Positions 54,692 through 63,868 of a stretch of DNA of 64,000 nt are shown here, piece by piece. Position 1 is the stretch's first letter. The number at the start of each line of letters is the position of its first letter. The notes beneath the pieces are model-generated. The model made no database searches. It was not told the origin of the DNA and saw only the letters and a program-made list of their open reading frames with translations. The position numbers were made by a program, and so were the translations under genes. This DNA is from Desulfacinum sp. (GTDB lineage Bacteria; Desulfobacterota; Syntrophobacteria; Syntrophobacterales; DSM-9756), in NCBI GenBank assembly GCA_014359885.1, contig JACIYN010000043.1, forward strand, positions 19,021-83,020, written 5' to 3'.

Positions 54692-55639
54692 TTATTCCGA
54701 TACGGGTGTTACTTTCCTCTTCTGCTCGATCAAGCGCCAGGAAGCCACGGTCACCCGGGCCAGGCGCACGGAGGCGGCGTCCACCATTTTTCCATCAACG
54801 GCCACGGACCCCGCCCCCCGGGACCGCGCCTCCTCGTAGGCCTCCACGATGCGAAGGGCCCGTTTCACGTCTTCTTCCTCCGGGGTGAAGACGGCGTTGA
54901 TCGCTTCCAGTTGCGCCGGGTGGATGGCCCATTTGCCGTCGTATCCCAACGCGCGGCTCAGGGCGCAGGAGCGGCGAAGGCCCTCTTCGTCCCGGAAATC
55001 GCCGTAGGGGGCGTCCAAGGCGGCCAGCCCCGCCGCCTTGGCGGCCATGACCATGTGGCTCAGAGGATAGTGCCATCGATGCCCCGGATAGTCCACCTCC
55101 GCATCCCCGTGGCCGCTCACCCCCCGGCTGGGCATCCCCACGGACGCCCCGTAGTCGGCCACACCGAAGACCAAGGCCTCCAGGCGCTCGGAGCTGGCAG
55201 CGATCTCACAGGCCCGTGCCATCCCTTGGGCCGTTTCAATGGAGGCCTCCAGGCCGATTCGGTTCTTGAGCCCCATGCGCTGTTCGATCTGGGTCAGAAG
55301 GTAATCCAGGGCCCTGATCTCGGCGGGATCGTTCACCTTGGGCACCACGATCACATCCACCCGGTCCCCCACCGCCTCCACCACATCGATCACATCCCGA
55401 TAGGCAAAGGGAGTGCCCATGTCGTTCATGCGGTAGGCCCGCACCTTGCCGTGCCAGTCCCCCGATCGAAGGGCTTCCACCACGGCGCCTCGGGCCGAGT
55501 CCTTTTCCTCCACCGGGACACTGTCCTCCAGGTCCAGCATGACCACGTCCGCCGGAAGCCCCAGGGCCTTTTGCACCATCTTTTCCCGGTTGGCGGGGAC
55601 CGACAACAGGGAACGTCTCAGTCGGATCGGGCGCTCCAT
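54692..55639 (-). CDS. HpcH/HpaI-family CoA-ester lyase (malyl-CoA / citramalyl-CoA lyase-like)
   Basis: 315 residues from the ATG at 55639 (GGAGAGG upstream; a longer frame runs into repeat DNA). RRSLLSVPANREKMVQKAL, VMLDLEDSVPVEEKD (metal Glu/Asp), YRMNDMGTPF, EASIETAQGM (metal Glu) and GYDGKWAIHPAQLEAIN are typical CitE/Mcl sequences. Members split or form malyl-CoA, beta-methylmalyl-CoA or citramalyl-CoA. The exact substrate cannot be assigned. It is followed upstream by ppdK and the acs genes on the same strand, which places it in central carbon flow from acetyl-CoA. Confidence 0.86.
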   Translation of the reverse strand: MERPIRLRRSLLSVPANREKMVQKALGLPADVVMLDLEDSVPVEEKDSARGAVVEALRSGDWHGKVRAYRMNDMGTPFAYRDVIDVVEAVGDRVDVIVVPKVNDPAEIRALDYLLTQIEQRMGLKNRIGLEASIETAQGMARACEIAASSERLEALVFGVADYGASVGMPSRGVSGHGDAEVDYPGHRWHYPLSHMVMAAKAAGLAALDAPYGDFRDEEGLRRSCALSRALGYDGKWAIHPAQLEAINAVFTPEEEDVKRALRIVEAYEEARSRGAGSVAVDGKMVDAASVRLARVTVASWRLIEQKRKVTPVSE

Positions 55640-55768
55640 ATGGCCTCTCCGTTGGGGGTGAGGGGAAAGGAAAAAGGCGAAAAGTCCGCTGAAGGGGCCT
55701 GGCCTTCCGAATCCGCGGTGCGCTTTTCTGTGGGAAACAAGACATGCCCGCTTCCATGCACGCATGCC

Positions 55769-55796
55769 GTAGGGGCGAAGGATCCTTCGCCCCTAC
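55769..55796. repeat. Perfect 28-bp palindrome
   Basis: Two 14-nt arms (GTAGGGGCGAAGGA and its complement) meet without a loop in the 326-bp gap between the lyase and ppdK. It belongs by style to the GTAGGGGCG modules seen in the other repeats. The rest of the gap holds no gene. Confidence 0.75.
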
Positions 55797-55919
55797 ACCC
55801 TGTTCGCAAAGGCATGTCTCTTTCGTTGTTACGCAAGAGCCCCTGGCATTCGCACTCAGGCTCCACCATCATCACAGCAGCGCCTTTGGATCAGACCGGG
55901 CTCCCCGAACAACGAAGCC

Positions 55920-55985
55920 CCTTTCACCTTTCCCCTTTTACCTTTCCCCTTTTACCTTTCACCTTTTACCTTTCACCTTTTTCCC
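55920..55985. repeat. Tandem 14-bp repeat overlapping the ppdK stop codon
   Basis: Four 14-nt units of CCTTTTACCTTTCM (55920-55975; unit 1 reads CCTTTCACCTTTCC) and a degenerate fifth. The ppdK stop lies inside unit 4, and the last five or six codons come from the repeat. Confidence 0.85.
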
Positions 55986-58713
55986 TAATAGCCGCACGGG
56001 CGGCGGCCAGCCGGGCGATGGGAACCCGGTAGGGCGAACAGCTCACATAGTCCAGGCCGATCCGGTGGCAGAACTCCACCGAGGTGGGCTCACCGCCGTG
56101 CTCGCCGCAGATGCCCACCTTGAGGTCGGGGCGGGTGGCCCGGCCCTTTTCCACGCCCATGCGCATGAGCTGGCCCACCCCTTCCTGGTCGATCTTCTCG
56201 AAGGGATCGAAATCCCAAATCTTCTTGTCCAGATAGTGATGCAGGAACTTGGCCGCGTCGTCCCGGCTGATGCCGAACACGGTCTGGGTGAGATCGTTGG
56301 TACCGAAGGAGAAGAAGGCCGCCTCCTTGGCCACCTCATCGGCCGTGAGAGCGCCCCGGGGAACCTCGATCATGGTCCCCACCAGGTAATGGACCTCCAC
56401 GCCGTGCGCATCCATGACCTCCCGGGCCACCTGGTCCACGACGCGCTTCTGATCCTCCAGTTCCGCCACATGACCCACCAGGGGGATCATGATCTCCGGA
56501 TGCACCTCCACGCCTTCCTTCGTCACCTCGCAGGCCGCTTCCAGGATCGCCCGGGCCTGCATGGCCGTGATTTCCGGATACACCACCCCTAGGCGGCAGC
56601 CGCGATGTCCCAGCATGGGGTTCGCCTCATGCAAGGCCTGGAGCTTGGCCCGCACATCCTCTTCCTCCACCCCCATCTGTTCCGCCACGGCACGGATATC
56701 CGCATCTTCCGTGGGCAGGAATTCATGCAAAGGCGGATCCAGGGTCCGAATGGTCACCGGAAGACCGTTCATGACGCGAAAGATGCCCTTGAAATCCTCC
56801 CTTTGCATGGGCAGCAGCTTGTCCAGCGCCCTTTCCCGGCCTTCCTTGGTCCGAGCCAGGATCATCTCCCGGACCACGTTGATCCGTTCGCCCTCGAAGA
56901 ACATGTGCTCCGTGCGGCACAGGCCGATGCCTTCCGCTCCGAAGGCCAAGGCCGTTTGCGCCTGATCCGGCTGGTCCGCGTTGGTGCGGACCCCCAGACG
57001 GCGGGCCTTGTCCGCCCATTCCATCAGGGACCTGTAATCCTGATAGACGGTGGATTCTTCGGGCTTGAGCGTTCCTTCCACCACCTGCAGAACTTCGGAC
57101 GGCCTGGTGGGGATACGTCCTTCAAGGACCTCGCCGGTGGAGCCGTCCAGAGAGATCCAATCGCCTTCCCGGATCACGCGGCCATTGGCGGACATCTGCC
57201 GCTTCTTGTAATCGATCTCCAGATCCCCGCAGCCCACCACGCAGACTTTGCCCATCTGACGGGCCACCAGGGCGGCATGGGACGTCATTCCTCCCCGGGA
57301 AGTGAGGATCCCCTGGGCGGCGTGCATGCCGCGGATGTCGTCCGGGGACGTTTCCAGGCGAACCAGAATGACTTGCTCACCGCGCTCGGCCCATTCTTCC
57401 GCGTCCACGGCATTGAAGACCACCCGCCCCGAGGCGGCTCCCGGCCCGGCGTTGAGGCCCTTGGCCAAGAGGGCCCCCGAGGCCACGGCCTTCTGTTTCG
57501 CCTCCAGGTCGAAGATGGGCCGCAGCAGCTGGTTGAGCTGGTTGGGCTCCACCCGCATGAGCGCTTCCTCTTGGGTCAGGATGCCTTCGCGCACCATGTC
57601 CACCGCGATCTTGAAGGCGGCGAAACCGGTGCGTTTGCCGTTGCGGGTCTGGAGCATCCACAGCTTGCCCCGCTGGATGGTGAACTCGATGTCCTGCATG
57701 TCCCGGTAGTGGCGATCCAGGATCTTTCGAATCCGCTCCAGCTCGGCGTAGGCCTCGGGCATGGCTTCTTCCAGGGACACCTGGGCCGGATCCGTCTTCT
57801 GGGCCTTGTTGATGGGCTGGGGAGTGCGGATGCCCGCCACCACATCTTCCCCCTGGGCATTCACCAGGTACTCCCCATAGAGGACGTTTTCGCCCGTCGC
57901 GGGATTTCGGGTGAAGGCCACGCCCGTTGCGCAATCGTCTCCCATGTTGCCGAAGACCATGGACTGCACATTCACGGCCGTGCCCATGTCGTCCGGAATG
58001 CCGTTCAGTTCCCGGTAGGCAATGGCGCGGGGATTGTCCCACGAGCCGAAAACGGCGCCGATGGCCCCCCACAGCTGATCCATCGGCTCCTGCGGAAAAT
58101 CGCGTCCGGTCTTCTTTCGAATGAGTTCCTTGTAGCGTTGGACCAGTTCCTTCAAGTCCTCGGCATGGAGCTGATTGTCGAACTCCACACCCCGGCTCTT
58201 TTTCAGTTGGTCGATGATTTCTTCAAACGGGTCGATATCGTCTTCGGATTCCGGCTTGAGCCCCAGGACCACATCCCCGTACATGGAAAGAAAGCGTCGA
58301 TAACAGTCGTAGGCGAACCGGGGGTCTCCCGTTTCCTTGGCCAGCCCTTCCACCGTGGTGTCGTTGAGGCCGAGATTGAGCACGGTATCCATCATGCCCG
58401 GCATGCTGACCGCCGCACCGGAGCGGACGGAAACCAACAGGGGCTTTTCCGGATCTCCGAAACGACGCCCCATGATCTTTTCCAAGCGCCCGAGAGCCTC
58501 CCGCACTTCCTCTTCCAGCCCCTCGGGATACTTCCCCTTGTTCCGGTAATAGTAAGTGCAAACCTCGGTGGAGATGGTAAAGCCCGGCGGCACGGGAATT
58601 CCCAGGCGGGTCATCTCCGCCAGATTGGCTCCCTTGCCGCCCAGCAAGTCCTTCATCTGCGCACTGCCATCCGCTTGGCCTTCACCAAAGAAGTAGACGA
58701 ATTTCTTTCCCAT
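55966..58713 (-). CDS. ppdK: Pyruvate, phosphate dikinase
   Basis: 915 residues, full length. N-terminal nucleotide-binding domain ([20 protein letters not shown]), central phospho-His domain [19 protein letters not shown] and C-terminal PEP/pyruvate barrel ([24 protein letters not shown] with the catalytic Cys). It interconverts pyruvate+ATP+Pi and PEP+AMP+PPi and allows gluconeogenesis from acetyl-CoA-derived pyruvate. The ATG at 58713 follows GGAGGGAG. The C-terminus (REKGER) is encoded in a tandem repeat. Confidence 0.95.
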   Translation of the reverse strand: MGKKFVYFFGEGQADGSAQMKDLLGGKGANLAEMTRLGIPVPPGFTISTEVCTYYYRNKGKYPEGLEEEVREALGRLEKIMGRRFGDPEKPLLVSVRSGAAVSMPGMMDTVLNLGLNDTTVEGLAKETGDPRFAYDCYRRFLSMYGDVVLGLKPESEDDIDPFEEIIDQLKKSRGVEFDNQLHAEDLKELVQRYKELIRKKTGRDFPQEPMDQLWGAIGAVFGSWDNPRAIAYRELNGIPDDMGTAVNVQSMVFGNMGDDCATGVAFTRNPATGENVLYGEYLVNAQGEDVVAGIRTPQPINKAQKTDPAQVSLEEAMPEAYAELERIRKILDRHYRDMQDIEFTIQRGKLWMLQTRNGKRTGFAAFKIAVDMVREGILTQEEALMRVEPNQLNQLLRPIFDLEAKQKAVASGALLAKGLNAGPGAASGRVVFNAVDAEEWAERGEQVILVRLETSPDDIRGMHAAQGILTSRGGMTSHAALVARQMGKVCVVGCGDLEIDYKKRQMSANGRVIREGDWISLDGSTGEVLEGRIPTRPSEVLQVVEGTLKPEESTVYQDYRSLMEWADKARRLGVRTNADQPDQAQTALAFGAEGIGLCRTEHMFFEGERINVVREMILARTKEGRERALDKLLPMQREDFKGIFRVMNGLPVTIRTLDPPLHEFLPTEDADIRAVAEQMGVEEEDVRAKLQALHEANPMLGHRGCRLGVVYPEITAMQARAILEAACEVTKEGVEVHPEIMIPLVGHVAELEDQKRVVDQVAREVMDAHGVEVHYLVGTMIEVPRGALTADEVAKEAAFFSFGTNDLTQTVFGISRDDAAKFLHHYLDKKIWDFDPFEKIDQEGVGQLMRMGVEKGRATRPDLKVGICGEHGGEPTSVEFCHRIGLDYVSCSPYRVPIARLAAARAAIREKGER

Positions 58714-59035
58714 GATCCGGCTCTCCCTCCTGCCTCCAAAGAAACTTTTCCCCCAGTTCAACAATCAGAAACCGTTTCATTGAATCGGTCAGGTCCCCCC
58801 CCGCCTCTAAGTGCCTTCCAGCTATCGTCCATGCCCACGGGATGCAGGGGCGCACAATCCTTAACCCCCATGAGCATGCACTCCTGAAAAGCGCGCTTAC
58901 TCCACTGCTGTCACGGGCACCCCGTGACGGGGGAGGATGAATCCCGCTTGCACGGCAAGTTCCCGGTCGGGCCTGGAACCGTTTGCGAGAGTGGACTCAA
59001 AAGAGCTTTGAACACCCCAAACTCGGCGTACCAAG
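58714..59035. other. Intergenic region upstream of ppdK
   Basis: No gene seen. It contains a GTCACGGG-type hairpin near 58911-58927 and presumably the ppdK promoter. The terminator of the acs cluster lies at its distal edge. Confidence 0.5.
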
Positions 59036-59068
59036 ACGCAAAAACCCCACCTCGCAAAAGATGGGGTT
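59036..59068 (-). terminator. Rho-independent terminator after the acs cluster
   Basis: Minus-strand stem AACCCCA (59068-59062) with TGGGGTT (59049-59043), then a short T-run. It lies 44 bp past the acsE stop. Confidence 0.7.
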
Positions 59069-59111
59069 CTTGTTCAGTTGTGGATCCGGCAAGCGAGGTT
59101 GCAAAGACGAG

Positions 59112-59993
59112 CTACACCTCAAGCCAGGAGTCGGAATAGAGCGTGTGGCCGAGAATGACGCGGGCGGTCTTCACAAAGTCCTGTTCTTCTTTGCTGAGAG
59201 ACGCCATGTCGATCTCTTCGCCGTCTTCCACCTTGGCCACCAGGGCTTCCAGTTCGGGGCGCTCGCCGCGGGCGATCTTGTGGAGCTCGTAGTCGAAGGT
59301 GTCCACGATGGCCGATTGCATGCCCCAGCGCTTCCACAGGATGAGCATGACCTGGTTCAGAATCGGCCTCAGGTGTTCCGGAGCGCCGTTGGACACGTTA
59401 GAAAGGCCGATGGTGGAGCTGCAGCCCGGGGCCATGTCGGGGAACATCTTCATAAAATTGAGGGCGCTCATGATCTGGTTCTGCTGCACGTTGACCGGGG
59501 TCTGAATCGGATCGATGTAGATCCTCTCGGGCGGAATGCCCATTTCGCTAGCCCGGAACAGCAGCTCGGCACACAGGGCGCCTCGCTCGTTCTCGTCGCG
59601 AGGCATGCCCTCGGGGCCCCACAGCAGACCGATGAACTCGGCGTCGTATTCCTTGGCCAGGGGCAGCAGGGCGTCCATGCGTTCGGGGCGGACCATGATG
59701 GAGTTGATCATGGCGCGGCCCTTCTTGTGCGCCTTCAGGCCCGCTTCGATGGCCTTGATGTTGGAAGTATCCAGCGCCAACGGCAGATCCACCACTTCGT
59801 GGATCACGGGCACCAGCCAGGACATGAGCTCTTCGCCCGTCTTCCCGGCAGGGCCGATATTCAGGTCGATATAGTCCATGCCGGCTTCGGCTTCCTGTAC
59901 CGCCAGTTCCTGCAAGGTCTTGGCGTCGCGCTCCTTCAGGGCCTTGCCGTACTTTTTGCTCATGATGTTCAAGTTTTCGCCAATGAGCTTCAT
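59112..59993 (-). CDS. acsE: Methyltetrahydrofolate:corrinoid/iron-sulfur protein methyltransferase
   Basis: 293 residues, pterin-binding TIM barrel. LIGENLNIMSKKYGKAL, GMDYIDLNIGPAGK, LPLALDTSNIKAIEAGL (pterin Asp) and GLSNVSNGAPEHLRP are the AcsE hallmarks. It moves the methyl group of CH3-H4folate to the corrinoid Fe-S protein in the Wood-Ljungdahl pathway, in either direction. GGAGGAGGGG precedes the ATG. It is the last gene of the acs cluster in this window. Confidence 0.94.
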   Translation of the reverse strand: MKLIGENLNIMSKKYGKALKERDAKTLQELAVQEAEAGMDYIDLNIGPAGKTGEELMSWLVPVIHEVVDLPLALDTSNIKAIEAGLKAHKKGRAMINSIMVRPERMDALLPLAKEYDAEFIGLLWGPEGMPRDENERGALCAELLFRASEMGIPPERIYIDPIQTPVNVQQNQIMSALNFMKMFPDMAPGCSSTIGLSNVSNGAPEHLRPILNQVMLILWKRWGMQSAIVDTFDYELHKIARGERPELEALVAKVEDGEEIDMASLSKEEQDFVKTARVILGHTLYSDSWLEV

Positions 59994-60049
59994 GGGTTCG
60001 TCCCCTCCTCCACTTCGAGGTTATGGTCTCACGATCCAAGGGCGGGGAA

Positions 60050-60083
60050 GCGCCGGAAAGGCCACCCATTGCCCTTCCGGCGC
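60050..60083 (-). repeat. Intercistronic hairpin between acsC and acsE
   Basis: Stem GCGCCGGAA/TTCCGGCGC (60050-60058/60075-60083). No T-run follows on the minus strand. Likely an mRNA-stability element. Confidence 0.5.
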
Positions 60084-60107
60084 CCCTGCACCCAACACGC
60101 AGGAAGC

Positions 60108-61460
60108 CTACTCCGGCTTGAATTCCTTGAGGAACTTGGGGATGTGGCTCGCTTCCCGCGGACCCACCACCACGGTCCAGCCGGGCAGTTCTTCTTCCAG
60201 CTCCCCGCTGATGGCCGCCGCATAGCCGGGAATCACGATGGATTTGTGCTTCACCTTGTCCATGATTCCGCACTTGCTCACGAAGGTGCCCACGGTCTCG
60301 CCGTTGAACTTTCCGGCGGCCCAGGCGGTCATGACCGAAAGGCCCTCCGTATCCTGGACCAAGAGCCAAGCCGGCTGTCGGCTGGATTCGATTTCGCCGC
60401 CCACGATGAAGTAGGTGAGCGAGAAGTTGCAGGTGACCAGCACCGGCGAATTTTCATCCGGGTTGTTGATGGGATAGATCCCCTGCTCAGCGGTCATGGG
60501 CCGTTGCGGGTCGGTGTAGATGTTGAGGCGTTCCAACAGCAGCGGGAAGGTCACTTCCGGTTTCACATCGCTCATGACGATGAACGCGGCGTACTTGGCG
60601 ATGAACGTGGCCGCCACCACGCCTTCGTTCAACAGATCGTCGGCCATCTCGTTGGCGAACACGATGGTGGGGAAGCCCAAGGGCCGGAAGCGGTCCTTGA
60701 TGGCCGCCCGACGGATATGGATCTGCTCTTCGAAGGCCTTCTTGAGGTCGCGCGTGCCCGTGTCGATGATGAGATCCTTGAGACCCATGCCGGTCAGCTT
60801 TTCCGTCAGAGCGATCACGCCGTCAAGTGTCCCGTCGCCCTTGACGGCCAGCGGGCATCCCGTCTCCTTGGCCAGCTCGCCCAGCGCGTCGGCATTGTCC
60901 GCCGTGGCGGCATAGATCATGGGCTTTTGATCCTTGAGCTCCGTGGCGGCGGCCTTCAAAGCATCCACGTTGTCGGACATGAGGATCAGAGCCGCCCCGG
61001 TGGCATCGGAAATCTTCTTGGCCAGTGCCGTAAACTTGGCCGCATCGCCCGAAGTATCCTTAACGGCGAACATTTCGGGGCGCAGGTTCAGGCCCACGCG
61101 CTCGAACTGGCACGCCTTGAAGCGTTCCAGCTTGCCGTTCACCGAGGCCTCATCTTCATCGGTGGTCACCAGCGTGGCCAAACCCGGCTTATTGACGAAG
61201 GTCTTCTCGTGGCGGAAAAGAACCGTCTCGCCGCCCACCTTCACCGCATAGTCGCCGGCACCCACGGTCAGAGGGCGAACCGGAGGGGCGGAATCGGCCG
61301 CCAGCTTTTCCTTCGCCTCTTCCGACACGTGGGGACACGCGTCCAATTCGGCCTTTCCCGACGCCAGGTTCATGGCGAAGGCCAGGCAGGTGGGAACACC
61401 GCAATCACCGCAGTTGGTTTTGGGAAGAAGTTTAAAGATCTCAATTCCTGTCAAGCCCAT
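60108..61460 (-). CDS. acsC: Corrinoid/iron-sulfur protein large subunit (CODH/ACS gamma subunit)
   Basis: 450 residues. The N-terminal 4Fe-4S domain has CGDCGVPTCLAFAMN...C (the CxxCxxxxC...C pattern). A TIM-barrel middle (PMIYAATADNADALGELA, DLIIDTGTRDL) and a C-terminal corrinoid-binding domain (VIPGYAAAISGELEEELPGW) follow. It carries the methyl group on cobalt between AcsE and the A-cluster. GAGGAGACG precedes the ATG. The small partner subunit AcsD is not found in this window. Confidence 0.94.
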   Translation of the reverse strand: MGLTGIEIFKLLPKTNCGDCGVPTCLAFAMNLASGKAELDACPHVSEEAKEKLAADSAPPVRPLTVGAGDYAVKVGGETVLFRHEKTFVNKPGLATLVTTDEDEASVNGKLERFKACQFERVGLNLRPEMFAVKDTSGDAAKFTALAKKISDATGAALILMSDNVDALKAAATELKDQKPMIYAATADNADALGELAKETGCPLAVKGDGTLDGVIALTEKLTGMGLKDLIIDTGTRDLKKAFEEQIHIRRAAIKDRFRPLGFPTIVFANEMADDLLNEGVVAATFIAKYAAFIVMSDVKPEVTFPLLLERLNIYTDPQRPMTAEQGIYPINNPDENSPVLVTCNFSLTYFIVGGEIESSRQPAWLLVQDTEGLSVMTAWAAGKFNGETVGTFVSKCGIMDKVKHKSIVIPGYAAAISGELEEELPGWTVVVGPREASHIPKFLKEFKPE

Positions 61461-61528
61461 CAGCTCGTCTCCTCATCGTCTCTATCGTTCAACCCGTGGA
61501 AGGCCGGGGCCAACGCCCCGGCCCGTCC

Positions 61529-63742
61529 TTAACCGAGAATCGGCTCCATCTCCAGCGCCGGATGGCCCACTTCCTGGAGGAAGGGCAGGATTTCGTCTTC
61601 GGTGACGCCCTGTTCTTCCGTGGCGATCATGTCGATGAAGTTGGGAATGCCGATCTCTTCACCGCGCTTGATCAGACGCTCGCGGATTTCTTCCTTGAGC
61701 ATCTTGGGCATCCACACCAGGCGCTTCAGGCCGCCGTCGCCGGCGATGAACTTACGCTGGGTGATGTTGTACTTGCTGTGGCCCACAAAGCCGGGCGTGA
61801 CGTTCCCGCCACCGATGGTCCCGGCCAGGGTGGTGAACTTCATGCCGCAGGGGGTCATTCCCATGTACTCGCGATTGACGGTCATGACGCCGTTGCACAT
61901 GGGGAGAACCGCAGCGATGCATTCACAACACCCACAGGTGGTCATGGGATCGTAGACCACGCTGTAGAAGTTGTAGGAAGTCACGGCACCGCGCGAGGCC
62001 CTTTCCACGAACTCGTTCACGCCCTTCCAGTTGCCGTAGCGGGCATCCAGGGTTTCCCCCTTGGCGATGGGCTGGTTGGGGCCCGTGGGGTTGATTTCAT
62101 AGGAAGCCTTGCAGTCCAGCCAGTTGTAGGCGCCGCAAAGACCCGTCCGTTCGGGGCTCACCACGCACACGTGGGTGGGCGCAAAGGACTGGCACAGCGT
62201 ACAGGAGTAGTAGATCTCCGTGGTCTCATCGGTCATGCCCTCGATGCGCTCGTCGCGGGTCCTGTACATCTGCTGGGCCACCGGCAAAAGCTCTTTCACC
62301 TTGGCTTCGTCCGTGTAGATCTTCACCTGGCACTTGTCGAAGATCGCCCCGAAGTCCTGATGGAACTTGGCGTGGAGGATCTTGCCGATGTGCTCCATGG
62401 TGAAGCCCTTTTCCACGGCCGACTTGCCGATCCGGTACCAGGCGATGTCGCGTTGGCCGATGTGCATGACACCCTGGGCGTAGTTCACCAGGTGATGGAT
62501 CTGCCGCTCCAGGATCGGCTCGTAATCTTCCTGCATCTTGCGGCCGGCCACTTCCACGATCACGCCCAAAGGCAGGCGGCTGCCCGGTTCCACGTCCTTG
62601 ATGTCCGGGCCGATCACTTCCACCTTGCCGTCTTCCACCTGGTCCATGTCGGCGATGCGAACCAGCTCGAAGCAGGGCGTCTTGCCGCCGCCGCATTCCA
62701 GGTACACGTCGTCCTTGCGGACACGCTCGCCTTCGAAAGCCGGGCCGTAGGAAACCGGGACGGGCACTTCCGTGACGGTGACCTTCAGGCCGCGCACCTC
62801 GATGGACTTGGAGCAGATCTGGTCATGGGGCACGCTGGAGACCACGTGTTCGTAGGTACAAATACCAGTCGGCAGGATTTCCGGGATGTCCGTGTCGGCG
62901 ATGGTCGGAAAGCCCCAGTTGACGGCACCCGCCGCATTGGCCGCCCATTCGGCGTTCACCTCACCCAAGGCGTTCACAAACGCAAAGATACGGTCCTTGT
63001 TGTAGAGGAGAATCTTGCGGTAGTCTCCCGGTTCCACGCCGCCGAAGGCCATGGCCGCGCGGTTGGCAAATCCCAGGGCAAAGACGGCGGCGGAAATGTC
63101 GGGGCCGAACGGAACCAGACGCGTGGACCAACCGATCTGCACGCCGGCCTCGATCAATTGTTCCGTGAAGGTGGTGCCGGCCTGGTTGGCGCACATGAAG
63201 ACGTAAAGATTCTTGCGTTGATACTCTTCCGCAATCATCTTGGCCGTTTCCGGATCCGGGGCGGCGCCCACGATGGCGGCGAAACCGGGTGCGCTGCCGT
63301 CCACGAATTCGATACCGCGCTTGCGCATGATGGTATCATCTGCCGCGCCCAGCCAGATCCGCCCGTTTTCCAGATCCGGGTCTTCCGTAGGCAGGTAGAA
63401 ATCCGGATCTTCCACGTAGCGGATGGCTTCCACGATCTCTTCCGCCAGGATTGCCGCCATACCGGCATCCAGCATGCCGCCCAGGTACGGCGTGTGGATC
63501 CGCCCCTTGATGTGGGGAGGCAGGAGCTTCTTGCAGCGCTCCAGGACCGGCTCGGCATCGGCCAGCTTTTCCACCTTGATCCCCAAAATCGAATAGATGA
63601 TGGGCAGATAATAAGCCGTGTTGGGAAATTCCAACGGCTGGTTCGGCCCGTACTTGTCCATGGCCTCCCTGAATTTCCCCTCGGCCTTGGACACGATGTT
63701 GTAGGCACCTTGGATCGCAGCAAATGCGACTAACCGAGACAT
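61529..63742 (-). CDS. acsB: Acetyl-CoA synthase (CODH/ACS, A-cluster subunit)
   Basis: 737 residues. It assembles acetyl-CoA from CO, the methyl of CFeSP and CoA, or cleaves it. A-cluster Cys: YYSCTLCQ, THVCVVSPERTGLCG, and the CGC in TTCGCCECI that binds the distal Ni. The N-terminal domain that lines the CO tunnel is present (AAIQGAYNIVSKAE). AAGGAG is before the ATG. It lies between acsA (upstream) and acsC (68 bp downstream). Confidence 0.96.
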   Translation of the reverse strand: MSRLVAFAAIQGAYNIVSKAEGKFREAMDKYGPNQPLEFPNTAYYLPIIYSILGIKVEKLADAEPVLERCKKLLPPHIKGRIHTPYLGGMLDAGMAAILAEEIVEAIRYVEDPDFYLPTEDPDLENGRIWLGAADDTIMRKRGIEFVDGSAPGFAAIVGAAPDPETAKMIAEEYQRKNLYVFMCANQAGTTFTEQLIEAGVQIGWSTRLVPFGPDISAAVFALGFANRAAMAFGGVEPGDYRKILLYNKDRIFAFVNALGEVNAEWAANAAGAVNWGFPTIADTDIPEILPTGICTYEHVVSSVPHDQICSKSIEVRGLKVTVTEVPVPVSYGPAFEGERVRKDDVYLECGGGKTPCFELVRIADMDQVEDGKVEVIGPDIKDVEPGSRLPLGVIVEVAGRKMQEDYEPILERQIHHLVNYAQGVMHIGQRDIAWYRIGKSAVEKGFTMEHIGKILHAKFHQDFGAIFDKCQVKIYTDEAKVKELLPVAQQMYRTRDERIEGMTDETTEIYYSCTLCQSFAPTHVCVVSPERTGLCGAYNWLDCKASYEINPTGPNQPIAKGETLDARYGNWKGVNEFVERASRGAVTSYNFYSVVYDPMTTCGCCECIAAVLPMCNGVMTVNREYMGMTPCGMKFTTLAGTIGGGNVTPGFVGHSKYNITQRKFIAGDGGLKRLVWMPKMLKEEIRERLIKRGEEIGIPNFIDMIATEEQGVTEDEILPFLQEVGHPALEMEPILG

Positions 63743-63821
63743 ATCAAAACTCCTTTTCTTAAGGGCGTTGGCTCGCTAGAAGGACCGCCTCTTCCGGTTT
63801 CCAACCGGAGATTGTGCGGTC

Positions 63822-63857
63822 GGGCGCCGTGGTTCGATGGTGCGCGAAACGGCGCCC
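63822..63857 (-). repeat. Intercistronic hairpin between acsA and acsB
   Basis: A 9-bp perfect stem GGGCGCCGT/ACGGCGCCC (63822-63830/63849-63857) in the 126-bp gap. No T-run on the minus strand, so it is probably not a terminator. Confidence 0.5.
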
Positions 63858-63868
63858 GCCGGACACTC

